A stretch of 64,000 nucleotides of DNA from Amyloporia xantha (lineage: Eukaryota; Basidiomycota; Agaricomycetes; Polyporales; Adustoporiaceae): assembly GCA_036971615.1 (NCBI GenBank), contig JAYKKR010000037.1:186001-250000 (forward strand), in the 5' to 3' direction. Under the pieces are notes generated by a model. It was not told where the DNA came from, did no database searches, and worked only from the letters and a program-made list of their open reading frames with translations. Below are positions 20,879 through 32,416 of this stretch, piece after piece. Numbering within the stretch: the first letter of the stretch is position 1; every line of letters starts with the position of its first letter. A program made the translations under genes and the position numbers.

Positions 20879-22097
20879 GGGTTTTCATGGTCAGCGAAGA
20901 CTTCGTCCGCTGGTCTCTTCGCCCTCGCACAGGCGAAGTGGTTCAGATCGGGGCTCGGATCCGGCTCCGGATGGGACGCTTGACGTTGAATGAACGCGAG
21001 CTCCACGAAGAGGCAGGTTCCTTGATTCACGTCATCCCATTCTGGAACTGACCGTCTCATCTCTTGTTTTGACAGCGTGCGAGTTTTGTCTACAGCTCGT
21101 GGACTAGACCCCGCACTGCGTGGGTTGACTTTCATATTGAGGCTCGGCTCAGCAGCAGCCGCCCCCGCGGTGCGAACAGCTTCCAATGGACAATGGACGA
21201 CATTGCTCCATTCACGTCTGCGCTGGACCGGACGGAACGAACAGACGACGTGGATGCCGGACGGCGTGGACAGCTACGTGAATGTCAAACAAGCGTTGAG
21301 AATGGGAGAGACATCACATTCGATTCTTAGGAGCGCTCGTACTGTAAGGATCTGGGCGATGTTGCACGGTACGTTCTTTATGTCTGATATCCTGCTTGAG
21401 CCGGGAGCTGACCGCTGGAATTGCGCGTTCCAGAGGTCACTGAACGGACGACTTGGATGCCGGATGGCATGGGATAGCTACGCGAACGTCGAAACGAATG
21501 TCGAGAACGGAGAGGCATCACATTCGATTCTTAGAAGTGCTTGTCCTGTAGGATCTGCGCAATGTTCTACGGTATGTTCTTTCTATCTGTCTGAAATCCT
21601 CTGGAGCCGGGAGCTGACTGCTGGATTTCGCTTTCCAGAGGTCTCTCCCCGTCGCCAGTCATAGACACGCGATGTCCGAGTCTGGGCCAGGGTAGACGAA
21701 TCTCGCGTCCCGAAGGACTTCACTCGTCGCCAGCTCCCTGCCACATATTCGCGACGTCCACCGCTGCTCAGTCCAACTGGATAGATTGCACATCGGGAAC
21801 GAGTTGTGTTCGAATCGATGCACCAATCGGATCCGCGGACATTGGACGGCGGAACGACTGAAGACGCCGGCGATCTGCCGCGAGCACCACGATGGAAGGC
21901 TGCATGCTTCGCGTGCAGCATCGCCATATGCCGCGAAATGGGTAAATTGTGATGTCTGGCGGAGGAGTCTCTGTGCGTGAGGGGGAGCGACTCGACTCCG
22001 AAATGCTGCGCAGGGTGGACTACGAAGCGGAAGGAACAGACAGGAAAAGGAGGGGAGGGGGTGGTGAGCAACAAATAGATGGGAAGGGGAGGGGATG
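20879..22097. repeat. Gene-free region with ~204-bp tandem duplication
   Basis: Two diverged direct copies (about 21240-21440 and 21444-21650), offset 204 bp, share ggatgccgga, catcacattcgattctta and a segment shaped like an intron (gtacgttc or gtatgttc to ttccag, with an internal gctgac branch-like site). Neither copy keeps a common open frame, so I read them as remnants of a duplicated exon-intron unit. A possible short open stretch near 21815-21955 is not supported further. Confidence 0.5.
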
Positions 22098-22525
22098 GAG
22101 TGGAAGGAACATACAGGAGAGGGAGTGGAAGGAATGTACAGGAGAGGGAGTGGAAGGAATGTACAGGAGAGGGAGTGGAAGGAATGTACAGGAGAGGGAG
22201 TGGAAGGAATGTACAGGAGAGGGAGTGGAAGGAATGTACAGGAGAGGGAGTGGAAGGAATGTACAGGAGAGGGAGTGGAAGGAATGTACAGGAGAGGGAG
22301 TGGAAGGAATGTACAGGAGAGGGAGTGGAAGGAATGTACAGGAGAGGGAGTGGAAGGAATGTACAGGAGAGGGAGTGGAAGGAATGTACAGGAGAGGGAG
22401 TGGAAGGAATGTACAGGAGAGGGAGTGGAAGGAATGTACAGGAGAGGGAGTGGAAGGAATGTACAGGAGAGGGAGTGGAAGGAATGTACAGGAGAGGGAG
22501 TGGAAGGAATGTACAGGAGAGGGAG
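22098..22525. repeat. 25-bp minisatellite, about 17 copies
   Basis: Perfect to near-perfect copies of a purine-rich 25-bp unit (ggagtggaaggaatgtacag + agagg). Because 25 is not a multiple of three and the unit has no stop, every frame on both strands stays open. This creates long repetitive ORFs that should not be taken as genes. Confidence 0.95.
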
Positions 22526-22745
22526 AGCATACTTTCGATTTTTGGCTGGACATGCACGCGTGCTGACTTCAAATATATTTCGTCGTACGTACACGGATTG
22601 TAGCTACGCCGACACAGGACGTCATCTGCAGGCACGCCGCGGCTGATCTCCTTTTCTTCCATCGTCCGCGCCCAGATCTAGCTCGTCGTTCAGAGCCGTT
22701 TGCTGCAGGAGGAGCCGCGTGCGCAGTAGAAATCACGAAACATAC

Positions 22746-24132
22746 CCGCCTGCAGCGACTGCAGCGCTTCATCTTGTCTTCCGCTATCTTGCACTCCTGC
22801 TCGATCTCTAGCCGAGAACGCGAGTCTTTACCCAGGTCAATGTACTTGTCGATAGCCATGTTCCACAGGTCCGAGCGCCGTTGTCCTTCGACCTTGCTGA
22901 CCTGCTTCTCCCATGGGCTATGCGCGGAGGGGTACCGTAAGGATGGGCAATCTGCGATAAAGAACACGAGCTCACATAGGGAATGTCCCTACCCTCCCGT
23001 GCAGGCCAGCGTACATGAAAGCAGGATCCACCAGATCAGACTTGACTAGCGTGTCTGTGACTTTGGCCAAAGTTTCCTGTCGTTTTGCGCGTACTTCCTC
23101 GCTGAGCTCCGGCTCGCTGTCGTCGTCCGACCCGTATCCCTGCTGCAAGCGTATCTGTCGCCTCAACATATCCATAGGGTCGTCCCTTGTGGTGATGATC
23201 TTGATGCGCTGAAGACGCTCGTCCCACCCCTCCCACGTCTCGAAGTCCCGCCGCTTGCAGCACTTCCGGAACACCTTCTGCGAACCGCACATGCACAAGA
23301 TGTCCGGCGGATACGGCCTCGGGTTCGTCGCGTGACATTCAGAGAGCAGCTTTCCAGACCAGCAAGGACATGGTCGAGCCGGTCTCGGCGGGAGACTCAG
23401 GCTCGATGCTGTGCGGAGTAGCGATGCCAGCTTCGTTACGTCTGCGGCGGTATGAGTTGTCTCAAAGGGCGGGATGCCCGACGGTGGCACTCGCGCTCCG
23501 CAACGTAGAAGCAGCTCCATAAGCGTCCAATCCACAGCCAGCCATGCCGGCATAAATGGGTAGGCGCGGTTATACATCGAGATGTTTACGTCTGCGCCCT
23601 GCTCGATCAGCAAGATAGCGATCTTCTTGATGCGCCGGCGGGTGTGCACCTGACGGTCCTCGGCGTCAGGGTCGTCTGGCACGCGACAGTACGTGGCGAG
23701 CATCTTGAGGGCGACGAAGAGCGCGGTTGCGCCCTCGCTGTCTTGCTGGTCGATGTCCACCCCGAGACGAATGCACTCGTACGCAAGGGGCACGTCGCCG
23801 AACTTGGCGGCAAAGTGCAAGAACGTGCGCTGCTCGATTTCGGCGAACTCCTTCCACATTTCGTTGTAGAGCCGCCTTTCTGGGTTCAGAGGAAGCCAAC
23901 GCCGGCAGAACACGAGCGGACTGCCATCGCCGGCGTCCTCGCTGTTCGAGAGCAGCTCGTTGCGGAAGGAGATGTAAGGCTGCCAGAATATGAATGAGTC
24001 TTTGATCCCGCGTGGATCTCTGTGCAGCTCCTCGAGCAGGTCCTGGGGTAGATATGTGTTCACGTCATGCGGATTCAGAGGAAGTAGAAATTCGTCCGTT
24101 ATTGTTGGCGTGTTCGAGCGCGGGACTTGCAT
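22746..24132 (-). CDS. Ankyrin/SEC-C/MYND protein, 3' truncated copy
   Basis: Paralogue of the two intact genes at 36676 and 39152. Exon 1 (24132 to ~22985) has the shared N-terminus with a YLPQDLLEELHRDP block, ankyrin-like repeats (TFLHFAAKFGDVPLAYECIR; LLIEQGADVNISMYNRA), and two SEC-C-like metal-binding motifs (RPCPCWSGKLLSECH and CMCGSQKVFRKCCKRRDFE). Exon 2 begins PWEKQ and ends with the first half of a MYND finger (MKRCSRCRR). In the paralogues the next exon begins atctactactgc and carries the other zinc ligands (YYCS..CQ). Here the expected acceptor is followed by atctgggcg and then unrelated sequence and the minisatellite. The MYND second half is therefore missing. Likely a pseudogene or a shortened protein. 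Start chosen at MQVPRS. Confidence 0.7.
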
Positions 24133-24787
24133 GGCCCATGAGCGACGTTGACACAAGAATACAACGAAAGGGATCCGGACGACGATGCACAGTGCTTAAG
24201 CCTTAGGCTTGGTGCACGTAGTAGTCTCCCTTTAATCATGTAGTCACGTGCATACAGTTCACTGCCAGACATTGACAGTATCCCAAGCAGTAACCTTAGT
24301 ACTTAGTACTTACCCATGTTCATTGGTGATTGTCTCGATCGCAACAAATGGAATGGATCCAGTCAGTCTTCGCAGCTTTTCTTCAAGTTTAGCAGTCAGT
24401 GCACGGCAACTCTTACCGTAGCATGCTGTCACTGCTATCAAGTTCCTCGAACTCTATTCAAGTCACCTCGTGGCCCCGGGACTCGACCTCGCCTTGGGTG
24501 AAGCCTGCGGTCGTGTGTCGGCTTTCGATGAGACCAGTCACAGGTGCATCAGGCCTTCTCTGTGTCCAAACCTGTCAGCTATACACCGCAGCACGGGACC
24601 CTAATACGTATTGGCCTCCTGTTCTTTGACACTTGAAGGTTTGTGGACCCTTTAGGCTTCAAGCTTCAAGTTCCGCACGAATCAGCGTGCAGCTCAGGTT
24701 ACTTATAGCCAGTGAGACGGTCGCAGATTCTGCTGTGCCCCTCGCTCATATCAATCTGGGCAACCTACCGAGGGCTCGAACGTCAAG
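24133..24787. other. Divergent intergenic region
   Basis: Separates the minus-strand MYND-like gene from the plus-strand glycoprotein gene. No RNA gene or further ORF is supported. It presumably contains both promoters. Confidence 0.5.
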
Positions 24788-26445
24788 ATGGACCAACCCA
24801 ACTACCATGCTATCCCGGGTGCTGGAGCGGGAGGCGAGAAGGAGACTCGTGGGACATCTACTCCTCGTCTCACCCAGCTTCCATGCTATCATGCGACCTA
24901 CAGCTCCATCGACAACGCCCCCCGCGGTCGCAGATGCATGTTCTCGCAGGAAGGCCAGGGCGCGATTCTTACTCGCGTTTGCGTTTGCTGGTCTGCTTCT
25001 GGGCTTCCTTCGCGTCGGCCTGGGGCACTTCAAACCTTTCCCTCATGCCTGGGTACGTTCAACTCCTCTTTCTGTAAGGCACACAAGCTTAAGCGTAGCA
25101 AACCAGACATACTGGAGGCACGGACAACACAATAACCACCTCACGTCGTCTTATCTTCCAAATTGCAGTGACCCAGCAGTGTGGACTTACAACCCGAACG
25201 GCAGTCACCCGGTTAACGGCTTTCTTTATCTGGCTGAGGCGTCGTTCCAGCTCCCAGTGTCGGCCGACGTCCTATTCTTTACTGCCGAAGGTTATGCAGA
25301 GTTCGCTCACGGAATCATCGAGATCATATACTCGTCGGAGACACCTTCTAATAACGTCACAGTCAACATAACGGGGTACTACAACGATCTGGGTGACTTC
25401 CAGAATCTCACAGAAGCTTGTCTCCTCAACCGTGAAAAGGGCAAGTACGGCGTTGGGATCTTTGTATGTGGATCAGTACTCAAGGAAAAGGTAGTTGCTC
25501 ACCCAACTCGACAGGCTCCCACACGGTGGCCGCAGCAGGTCCAGCAACGCCAAGTTCTATGGTATCTCAAAGTCATACTGCCCAAGCCCTTAACCGGTTC
25601 TTCGCTTTCGATCAAGAAGTTTGAGACTACCATGCCCTTCTTTTTGCATAATGTGGGGGATATCGCGCAGAGTGTGTTCTTCGATACGTTGCTCTTACAG
25701 TCCGCAAACACGCCTGTGAATGTCAAGGTTAGTTCCATCGCAGGATATGTCACTTTCATGGCTGACAGCCTCGCCTTAGTCCGTTGCAGGGCGTTTGATC
25801 GATGCGAAAACGTCGAATGCGCCCATCATAGGATCCTTCAATACGACTGAATGTCTCGACATCAGTACCTTCGATGCACCTGTTGATGTCCGCATCGCCA
25901 TGTTCAACAACGCAACCAGCGTGAAGGTTCCTACCAAGTTATCCATCCAGTCTACCAATGGGTATGTTATCAATTAGTCCTCCTATTCAATATGTCGACG
26001 TCCTCAATTCTGGATTCTCAGCCCTGTCATCTCCAACATGAGTCTGTTTTCCACTTCCGCGAACCGCACAAACGGCACATTCATCGTGGACATCCGATCA
26101 CTGAACAGCCCGTTGAACGCTGAAATCGCCGTCGCCCCAGTGGACCACACGCTCGACTTGAAGGCGTACACAACGAACGCGCCCCCGCGTGTCAAATTAC
26201 CCACGACGTACGAGGGCACCTTCGAGCTGTCGGGCTTGCGGTTCATACAGCCAGTGATTACCTTTGCCGAGGACCCGACGGATCCAGCGGGGCGGGGCCG
26301 CCACAGAAACGTGACATTCTCGAAGCTGAGCGGCGGTGTGGCCGAAGGGTCTGTCCAGTGGCTTCCTTTGAATCGCACGACGCCGAGGGGGTCGGTTCAG
26401 GTGACTACAACTAATATGGGCATAAATTTGGATTTTCCAGCGTAA
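24788..26445 (+). CDS. Single-pass membrane glycoprotein of unknown function
   Basis: Start ATG 24788 (MDQPNYHAIPG). A short cytosolic N-terminus is followed by one hydrophobic segment (FLLAFAFAGLLLGFL, about 24966-25010). A long extracytoplasmic part of beta-rich repeats carries many N-glycosylation sequons (NVTVNITG, NLTEA, NTTECLD, NATSV, NRTNGT, NVTF). Introns include 25465-25515 (after GVGIF), about 25728-25789 and about 25963-26021. The stop is TAA 26443-26445. The layout matches a group of Agaricomycete membrane proteins of unknown role. The N-terminal frame joins the membrane segment only if the C6 run at 24918-24923 is one base shorter, so there is a frameshift or homopolymer error there. 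Confidence 0.6.
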
Positions 26446-27042
26446 GGTCGCCGACTGTGTTTGGTTCTCGAAAGACTTTGGCAGGTCTGTGTTACTTCGG
26501 TTCGTATAAAATTTCTTGGAAACGAGCTTATCCTACTCAACAATATTATATATAAAATTGCGCTGCGCTTTTTCTGTGAATACTTGCCACTCACCTTTGC
26601 CTAGCTTAGCGTGAGGCGGCTCCGACAGATTCGACGACATCGGAAATTCTTTGTGCGGTCACGTTGAGTTTCAAAACGCAGTGAGAGCAGCTATGAGCAC
26701 CGCTACCGAAGAGCATACAATGCTCCCATTTCCGCCACAAAATGGAGAACAGCTCGTTGTAAATGTTCCGTGGCAAGGAGAGATGGACGCCGTCTGGACG
26801 GCATACGTGAGATTTCCACTGATATGCACAGTATAACGAATCGGTCTCCCCGAGACTGAGCGCGCCACTGAGAGGCCGCTAATTTGGCGAGTCACGTGTA
26901 ACGCGTCAGTCGCGTCTCATCGCGTGATTCTGCCAGATCCGGTGCAAATCCGTGTGCTCGGAACGGACCTCGGTGCCATTGCTCAAAGTTGCTTTTCTTC
27001 TCTTCCTGTTTTCCCTATCATCTCACACTCCGTGTCGTACCC
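26446..27042. other. Intergenic region
   Basis: Nothing gene-like is seen. It holds the 3' flank of the glycoprotein gene and the promoter of CYS4; the last ~70 bp before the CYS4 ATG are C/T-rich (tctcttcctgttttccc), typical of fungal core promoters. Confidence 0.5.
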
Positions 27043-28735
27043 ATGCCTTTCTCACAGCATATCGTCGACAGCGCTCTCGGGGCGGTGGGAAACACCCCCC
27101 TCATCAGGCTTGACAGGATCGCCAAGGCAGAAGGCATAGCGTGCAATCTGCGTAAGCCTTGCATTTATACAGTCGTCTCCATCTGGACAATGCCTGAGAC
27201 AACTTTCATGCAGTGGGAAAGCTCGAATATACATCTGCTGGCGGATCGGTCAAGGACAGGATCGCGAAACGCATGGTTGAGGCCGCAGAGAAAGAGGGAA
27301 AGCTCATACCTGGTTATAGTGTCGTCATCGAACCCACCTCAGGCAATACCGGTATGCGTCAGTGTTGGTCATGGTTTTTGCATGACTGACGAGTACGTAG
27401 GTATCGGTCTGGCAATGGCGTGCGCCGTGAAGGTTAAACTCATCTCGTTGTCGCTGCTTTCAAATGCTGAATACTACAGATAAGGGATATTCTGTAATTA
27501 TCACAATGCCCAACAAGATGTCTCTTGTATGTTCATTCTGTTCTCACCTTGGATAATCCACCGCTGACTGTCCTCCACAGGAGAAAGAAGCCGCCCTGCG
27601 AGCGCTTGGCGCGGAAGTCGTACGGACGCCCACAGAGGCCGCCTGGGACTCACCGGAGTCGCATATAGGTAGTGCCTGACCTTCCTGCGTGCACCCCTCG
27701 TGGCTGAATTCCTTAACGATCTTCGCAGGAGTTGCGCAGAAGCTCCAACGAGAAATTCCTGGCGGTATCATTCTGGATCAGTATCGCAACGTTTGTGGAC
27801 CTTCCTTCATTGCTTTCATTCAGGTGGCCGATTGATTAAGTTGATAATAGGTCAACAACCCGCTCGCACATGAGTATACAACGGGTCCTGAGATCATCGA
27901 AGCGGTTACGTCGACGCCTGCGACGCCGGAAAAGCCTTCCACAGGGAAGGTTGACGCGCTCATTGCTGGTGCTGGCACGGGCGGGACAGTGACGGGTCTC
28001 TCTCGTGCCATCAAGAAATCGCATAACAAGGCATGCATTATTGTCGGAGTCGACCCTGTAAGCATATTTCCCTTTGTACTCTTGCTTGCGGATGGCTTAC
28101 AGACTGACTGAACAACGGTCTACCTTTGCAGAAAGGCAGTATCCTCGCCGTACCAGAAACGCTCAACGCTGCCGATGCTGGTGCTCAATATATTGTCGAA
28201 GGGATCGGATATGACTTCATCCCGGACGTGCTTTCGCGCCCAGACATCGACTGCTGGGTGAAGACGTCCGACGAGGAGTCATTCGAGGCCGTGCGGAAGC
28301 TCATGCGCGTCGAGGGTCTGTTAGTCGGTGGCAGCTGCGGGAGCGCTCTGAGCGGCGCATTGAGGTGGCTGAAGGATGACGAGGAGGGAAGAAGGATTGC
28401 GAGCACGAAAGGCGCAAATGTGGTCGTTCTTTTGCCTGACGGGTGAGCATGGTTCCTCGTCTTCGGTCGTTCTGAAGGACTGACATGCCCATACCATTTG
28501 TAGGATCAGGAATTACATGAGCAAACCCTGGTTCCTCAAGATGGCGCTTGAGGTCGAGCCGACTCCGCTTGCGCAGCGCATCGCGTCTGTCCTGAAACCG
28601 GGCCAGCCCTCCTCAGAAGGCGCGAAGATCCAGATCAGCAGCGTCGAGGGCGTTACGGACGGTATCGCCTCGCGCACGCAGATTGAAGGGGGCGTACAGA
28701 ACAGGCCGAACGCGCTCGATGAGAAGTCTGTCTGA
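27043..28735 (+). CDS. CYS4: Cystathionine beta-synthase
   Basis: PLP enzyme that condenses serine and homocysteine to cystathionine in transsulfuration. ATG 27043 opens [20 protein letters not shown]. The PLP-binding lysine is in [12 protein letters not shown], and the phosphate and substrate loops are [14 protein letters not shown] and [12 protein letters not shown]. The features that favour CBS over simple cysteine synthase are [58 protein letters not shown] and [23 protein letters not shown]. Introns interrupt after ..CNLL, GNTG, AVK, MSL and others. The C-terminal extension after SKPWFLK is short and shows no clear regulatory CBS-domain pair, so allosteric control as in animals is not evident. 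Confidence 0.92.
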
Positions 28736-29083
28736 GTTTTCCTGTCGTGCTGCTTGCATTCAAGCAGATTACTTCAAATGTCTCTGTCCATTACATCATG
28801 TCTGTCTTGTCTGTACACGTCCCGCCTTAGATCGCATAGTTTCGGAGGATGGACTGTCTCTCGCCCGCCGTGTAATATACATGTTGTAAAAATACAAAAA
28901 TACGTACTGGCCAGACTGGAGGTCGTTGAAAAGAGACCAGGCTGCAGGTATTTCGTGAAATTGGGAGCATGTCGGAAGAGTGCTTATCATAAGATGTATG
29001 AAGGAATAACATAATATCTGAAAATACGTACATTGATGCGGGAACGAAGACGTCGAACGCCTACCGATACAAGTTGCCTAGAA

Positions 29084-29748
29084 CTAGCCCGTAGAGGAAG
29101 CATTCTCCAGTACGACTTCCATCTCATTGACGCCGGTTCCATCTTTGGACGACGTGAAGACCTCAGCTCCGGAGGCTAATGAGTCGATAAGCAGGGCAAG
29201 GCGTGAGGTAGTAAGATTCGACTCCTACACATCATCGTATCAACGGTGTGACCATAGAAAAGGCAGGCGGCGGCGATACTCACCTTGCGGATGTCTTCGA
29301 GGTCATCCTTGAACGCGTCGGCAACAGACGCCATCCAAAACTTTCGGAAGCGATCTTTTAGTATTTGTTCACTCTGCTTATCCTGCTCTGAGTCGCCACT
29401 TGCAGGAAGAAATGGGGGGATGCCAGAAGGTGGGGGCGTAGGCGAGGGCGACCGTCTTTCTCTTTCCCGAGACACTTGTGGGGTGATCGATGGTTTCGAC
29501 CGAGGTGCAACGCGGGGTGCGGGACTCTCAGAATCTTCAGAATCTGAATCTGAGGATGAGTCGTCTGAGCTAGATGATTCCGGTTTGGCAGGTGACTCTC
29601 GACGAGGGATTGGTTTTAACGGAGCAGATTGGACGTCATCCGATTCATCCGAGGAACCTGAGGAAGATGAGGAGGATGAGACTGCTCGTCGCTTGCGTTT
29701 TCGATTCCGCTTCCTAGGTAGAGTCGGTTTTGCTGGCGGGCCCGCCAT
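29084..29748 (-). CDS. RSA3: Ribosome assembly protein RSA3-like
   Basis: Two exons. The first (29748 to ~29284) has a basic leader (KRNRKRKRR), then Ser/Asp/Glu-rich low-complexity sequence typical of nucleolar proteins, and a conserved core: FRKFWMASVADAFKDDLEDI. After a 60-nt intron (ends gatgtgtag) the core continues LALLIDSLASGAEVF and stops at 29084-29086. The F..F/DLE.IRK...LLI..L..G..VF pattern is that of the Rsa3 domain, a nucleolar factor in 60S ribosome assembly. Convergent with CYS4 and divergent from ADE2 with 157 bp between starts. Symbol assigned by domain likeness. Confidence 0.75.
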
Positions 29749-29905
29749 AGCGAATGTCTGTGGTCAACGACGTCTCGCCCAAATTTGACCCAGTCGTCTA
29801 GATAAGCGCCTTCCAGATCCCCGTACAGATTTCGCTAACGCCCATATTATTGCACTTTTGCTCGCGACCTGCCATCTCCTTTCGCGCCAGTCCTTCGCAG
29901 ACAGG
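29749..29905. promoter_or_regulatory. RSA3-ADE2 bidirectional promoter
   Basis: Only 157 bp separate the two divergent start codons, so both genes must share control sequence. No specific motif is claimed. Confidence 0.5.
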
Positions 29906-31859
29906 ATGGACAGAGTCGTCGGGATCTTAGGTCGGAGTGCGTTGTCCAATATAGCTGACGGCTTTTGCACTAATTGATTTTTGGTTTTCTTTACCAGGTC
30001 CCCTTTCCTACATCACATAGAATACAACTGAAACCGAGCCTTCATTAGGTGGTGGTCAGCTCGGTCGCATGCTGGCTGCAGCAGCGTCGTTGCTCAACAT
30101 CGATGTCGTGATTCTGGACGTGGGACCAAACACGCCCGCGAAACAGGTCGTAGCTCCCCGAAATCCCCATGTTGCTCACGTAGACGGCTCCTTCGCCGAC
30201 CCTGTCAAGATCCGCGAGCTTGCAGCCAAGGTCGACGTCCTGACTGTCGAGATCGAGCATGTTGATGCTGCCGTGCTCGAAGAGGTGCAGTCCACGCTAC
30301 CCCTCGGCGTACACCCCAGCCCGTCGACGATTCGAGTCATCCAAGACAAGCTGCTTCAGAAACAACACTTGGCCGCGCACGGCTGCTCTCTCGGCCCATT
30401 CATGCCAGTGGATTCTACGGTCGAAGCAGTTACTTCTGCTGTAGAGAAAATGGGTCTGCCGTTGATGCTCAAAAGCCGGACATTGGCGTACGATGGGAGA
30501 GGGAACTACGCTATCCGCGACGTCTCGCAAATTCAGGCAGCCATCTCTGCGCTCGGTGATCGGCCGCTGTATGCAGAGAAGTGGGTCCCGTTCGTGAAGG
30601 AGATAGCCGTTATGGTGGTGCGGTCCGCAACGGGCGAGGTGCGCTCGTACCCCGTCGTGGAGACGATACACAAGGACAACATCTGTCACCTTGTGTTCGC
30701 CCCTTTGCGCAGCCGGGATCCTACCATAGCTGATCGCGCTCGACGCGTTGCAGAAGCGGCGGTGAAGACTCTGCAGGGAGCTGGCGTATTCGGCGTCGAG
30801 ATGTTCCTTTTGGCGGACGGTGAGAAGGCTGCGTGGTCCATATGTGCATTCGCTAACCTCAATGCTAGGCTCGGTCTACCTGAACGAAATCGCGCCTCGG
30901 CCCCACAACTCTGGGCACTATACCATCGAGGCGTGTGAGACTTCTCAATACGAAAATCACCTCCGCGCGATCCTGTCCCTCCCACTCGGCTCCACCGCTC
31001 TCAAAGTCCCGTCGTCCGTCATGGTGAACATCATCGGTGCGTCCGAGAACATGGCCGAGGTCACATCCGTGTCGGCGCGCGCCCTCGCTGTACCGGGCGC
31101 TCGCGTGCACCTCTACGGCAAGACAGAATGCCGCACAGGCCGCAAAATGGGCCACATCACCATCGTGGCGGACTCCGACGCTGAGCTGCTGAGCCGGCTA
31201 CGGCCGATTCTGGAGCACCTGCCGGCGCCGAGCGACGCGCAGGAGCTCGATCTGTACGCGCCGGTACCTCCTGCGCCGGGTGCGGGGCACTCTCACCGTC
31301 GTCCGCTTGTGGGGGTGATCATGGGCTCCGACTCTGACTTGCCGGTCATGCTGCCCGCCGCGCGGATCCTCGACCGCTTTAATGTCGCGTACGAGCTCAC
31401 GATCGTCTCCGCTCACCGTACGCCCGATCGTCTCGTGGAATATGCCCGGTCGGCTGCATCCAGAGGGTTGAGAGCCATCATTGCTGGCGCAGGCGGGGCG
31501 GCGCATCTGCCTGGTATGGTTGCTGCGATGACTTCTCTACCGGTGATCGGAGTGCCTGTGAAGGGCAGCACGCTTGATGGCGTTGATTCCCTCCACAGTA
31601 TTGTACAGATGCCGGTATGTTTATATTATTATTATCTTGCGTCTGGATGACTTATCGATGTGGGCAGAGGGGAATACCGGTGGCGACAGTTGCCATCAAT
31701 AACGGCACAAATGCAGGTCTTCTTGCAGTACGTATTCTGGGAGCAGGCACACCGCATCTTCTCGACGCTATGAGTGAGTACTTGAAGAGTTTAGAGAACG
31801 AGGTTCTTTCGAAGGCAGACAAACTAGAAGCAGTGGGATGGGAAAAGTATGCACAATAG
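29906..31859 (+). CDS. ADE2: Phosphoribosylaminoimidazole carboxylase (bifunctional PurK-PurE)
   Basis: Catalyses conversion of AIR to CAIR in purine biosynthesis. Exons 29906-29930, 30049-30819, 30869-31614 and 31668-31859. Exon 1 and 2 join to [20 protein letters not shown], the nucleotide-binding start of the ATP-grasp PurK half, followed by [33 protein letters not shown], and [20 protein letters not shown] across intron 2. The PurE half begins [13 protein letters not shown] and contains the catalytic [12 protein letters not shown] and [14 protein letters not shown] motifs, with GTPHLLDAM near the end. Length (about 575 residues) and order match fungal Ade2. No frameshift is needed. Confidence 0.96.
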
Positions 31860-32416
31860 AAATTAGCTGTATTGTAAACGAAACAGAATGTAATTCGTCG
31901 TCAAACTGAGGCTCGTTGGATTCGTTTGTGAAGTGCCATCACATAAATATTCAAGAGGCATATATCTTAACAACATCTTCAGGGAGGACATCTGAACTTC
32001 GAACGCCCGCAGCATCGCCGGCAACAAACACCGCGAAACACCGCGGTCGAAATCTGTTGTTCGAGAGCTGAACTCCTTCCGGACATTTTTCGTCACTGAT
32101 AACATTAATAACCAAAGGAGGACAATCTATTGATTCTGGGTCCGAAGATAGGTTGACTGGCCAATCAGAGGCCGTTCTTCAGGATGTTCAAATTCCGAAA
32201 ACACCAAAAGTCTGTAGTCAGAAAATGACTTCCCTATCGGAAAATGTCTGAGAGATGTCTGCCCGTCAAACGGTCAAATATCTCATCTAGCCCGCGGCGA
32301 AAAGGGATCGGGTGGTATCCGATCTACCGGACCCGAAGACCGATCACGACCTGGGTCATAATCGCGTGCCTGCAACTCAATCTCTCCCCAGGCTCCTCCT
32401 TCCCCAGTCCTAGTCA
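31860..32416. other. Intergenic region
   Basis: No gene or RNA is recognised. The C/T-rich segment just before 32417 is the likely promoter of the first DUF1275 gene. Confidence 0.5.

Noticed and set aside
21800..21960. tRNA-like B-box (gttcgaatc) near 21807
   Set aside because: No A-box or cloverleaf could be folded around it by eye.
21583..22662. Long minus-strand and plus-strand ORFs of 170-360 codons over the minisatellite
   Set aside because: They exist only because the 25-bp unit has no stop in any frame; the protein is a pure repeat in every frame.
29285..29788. Plus-strand ORF of 167 codons
   Set aside because: Antisense of the low-complexity part of the RSA3-like gene, which has a conserved core and proper splice sites.
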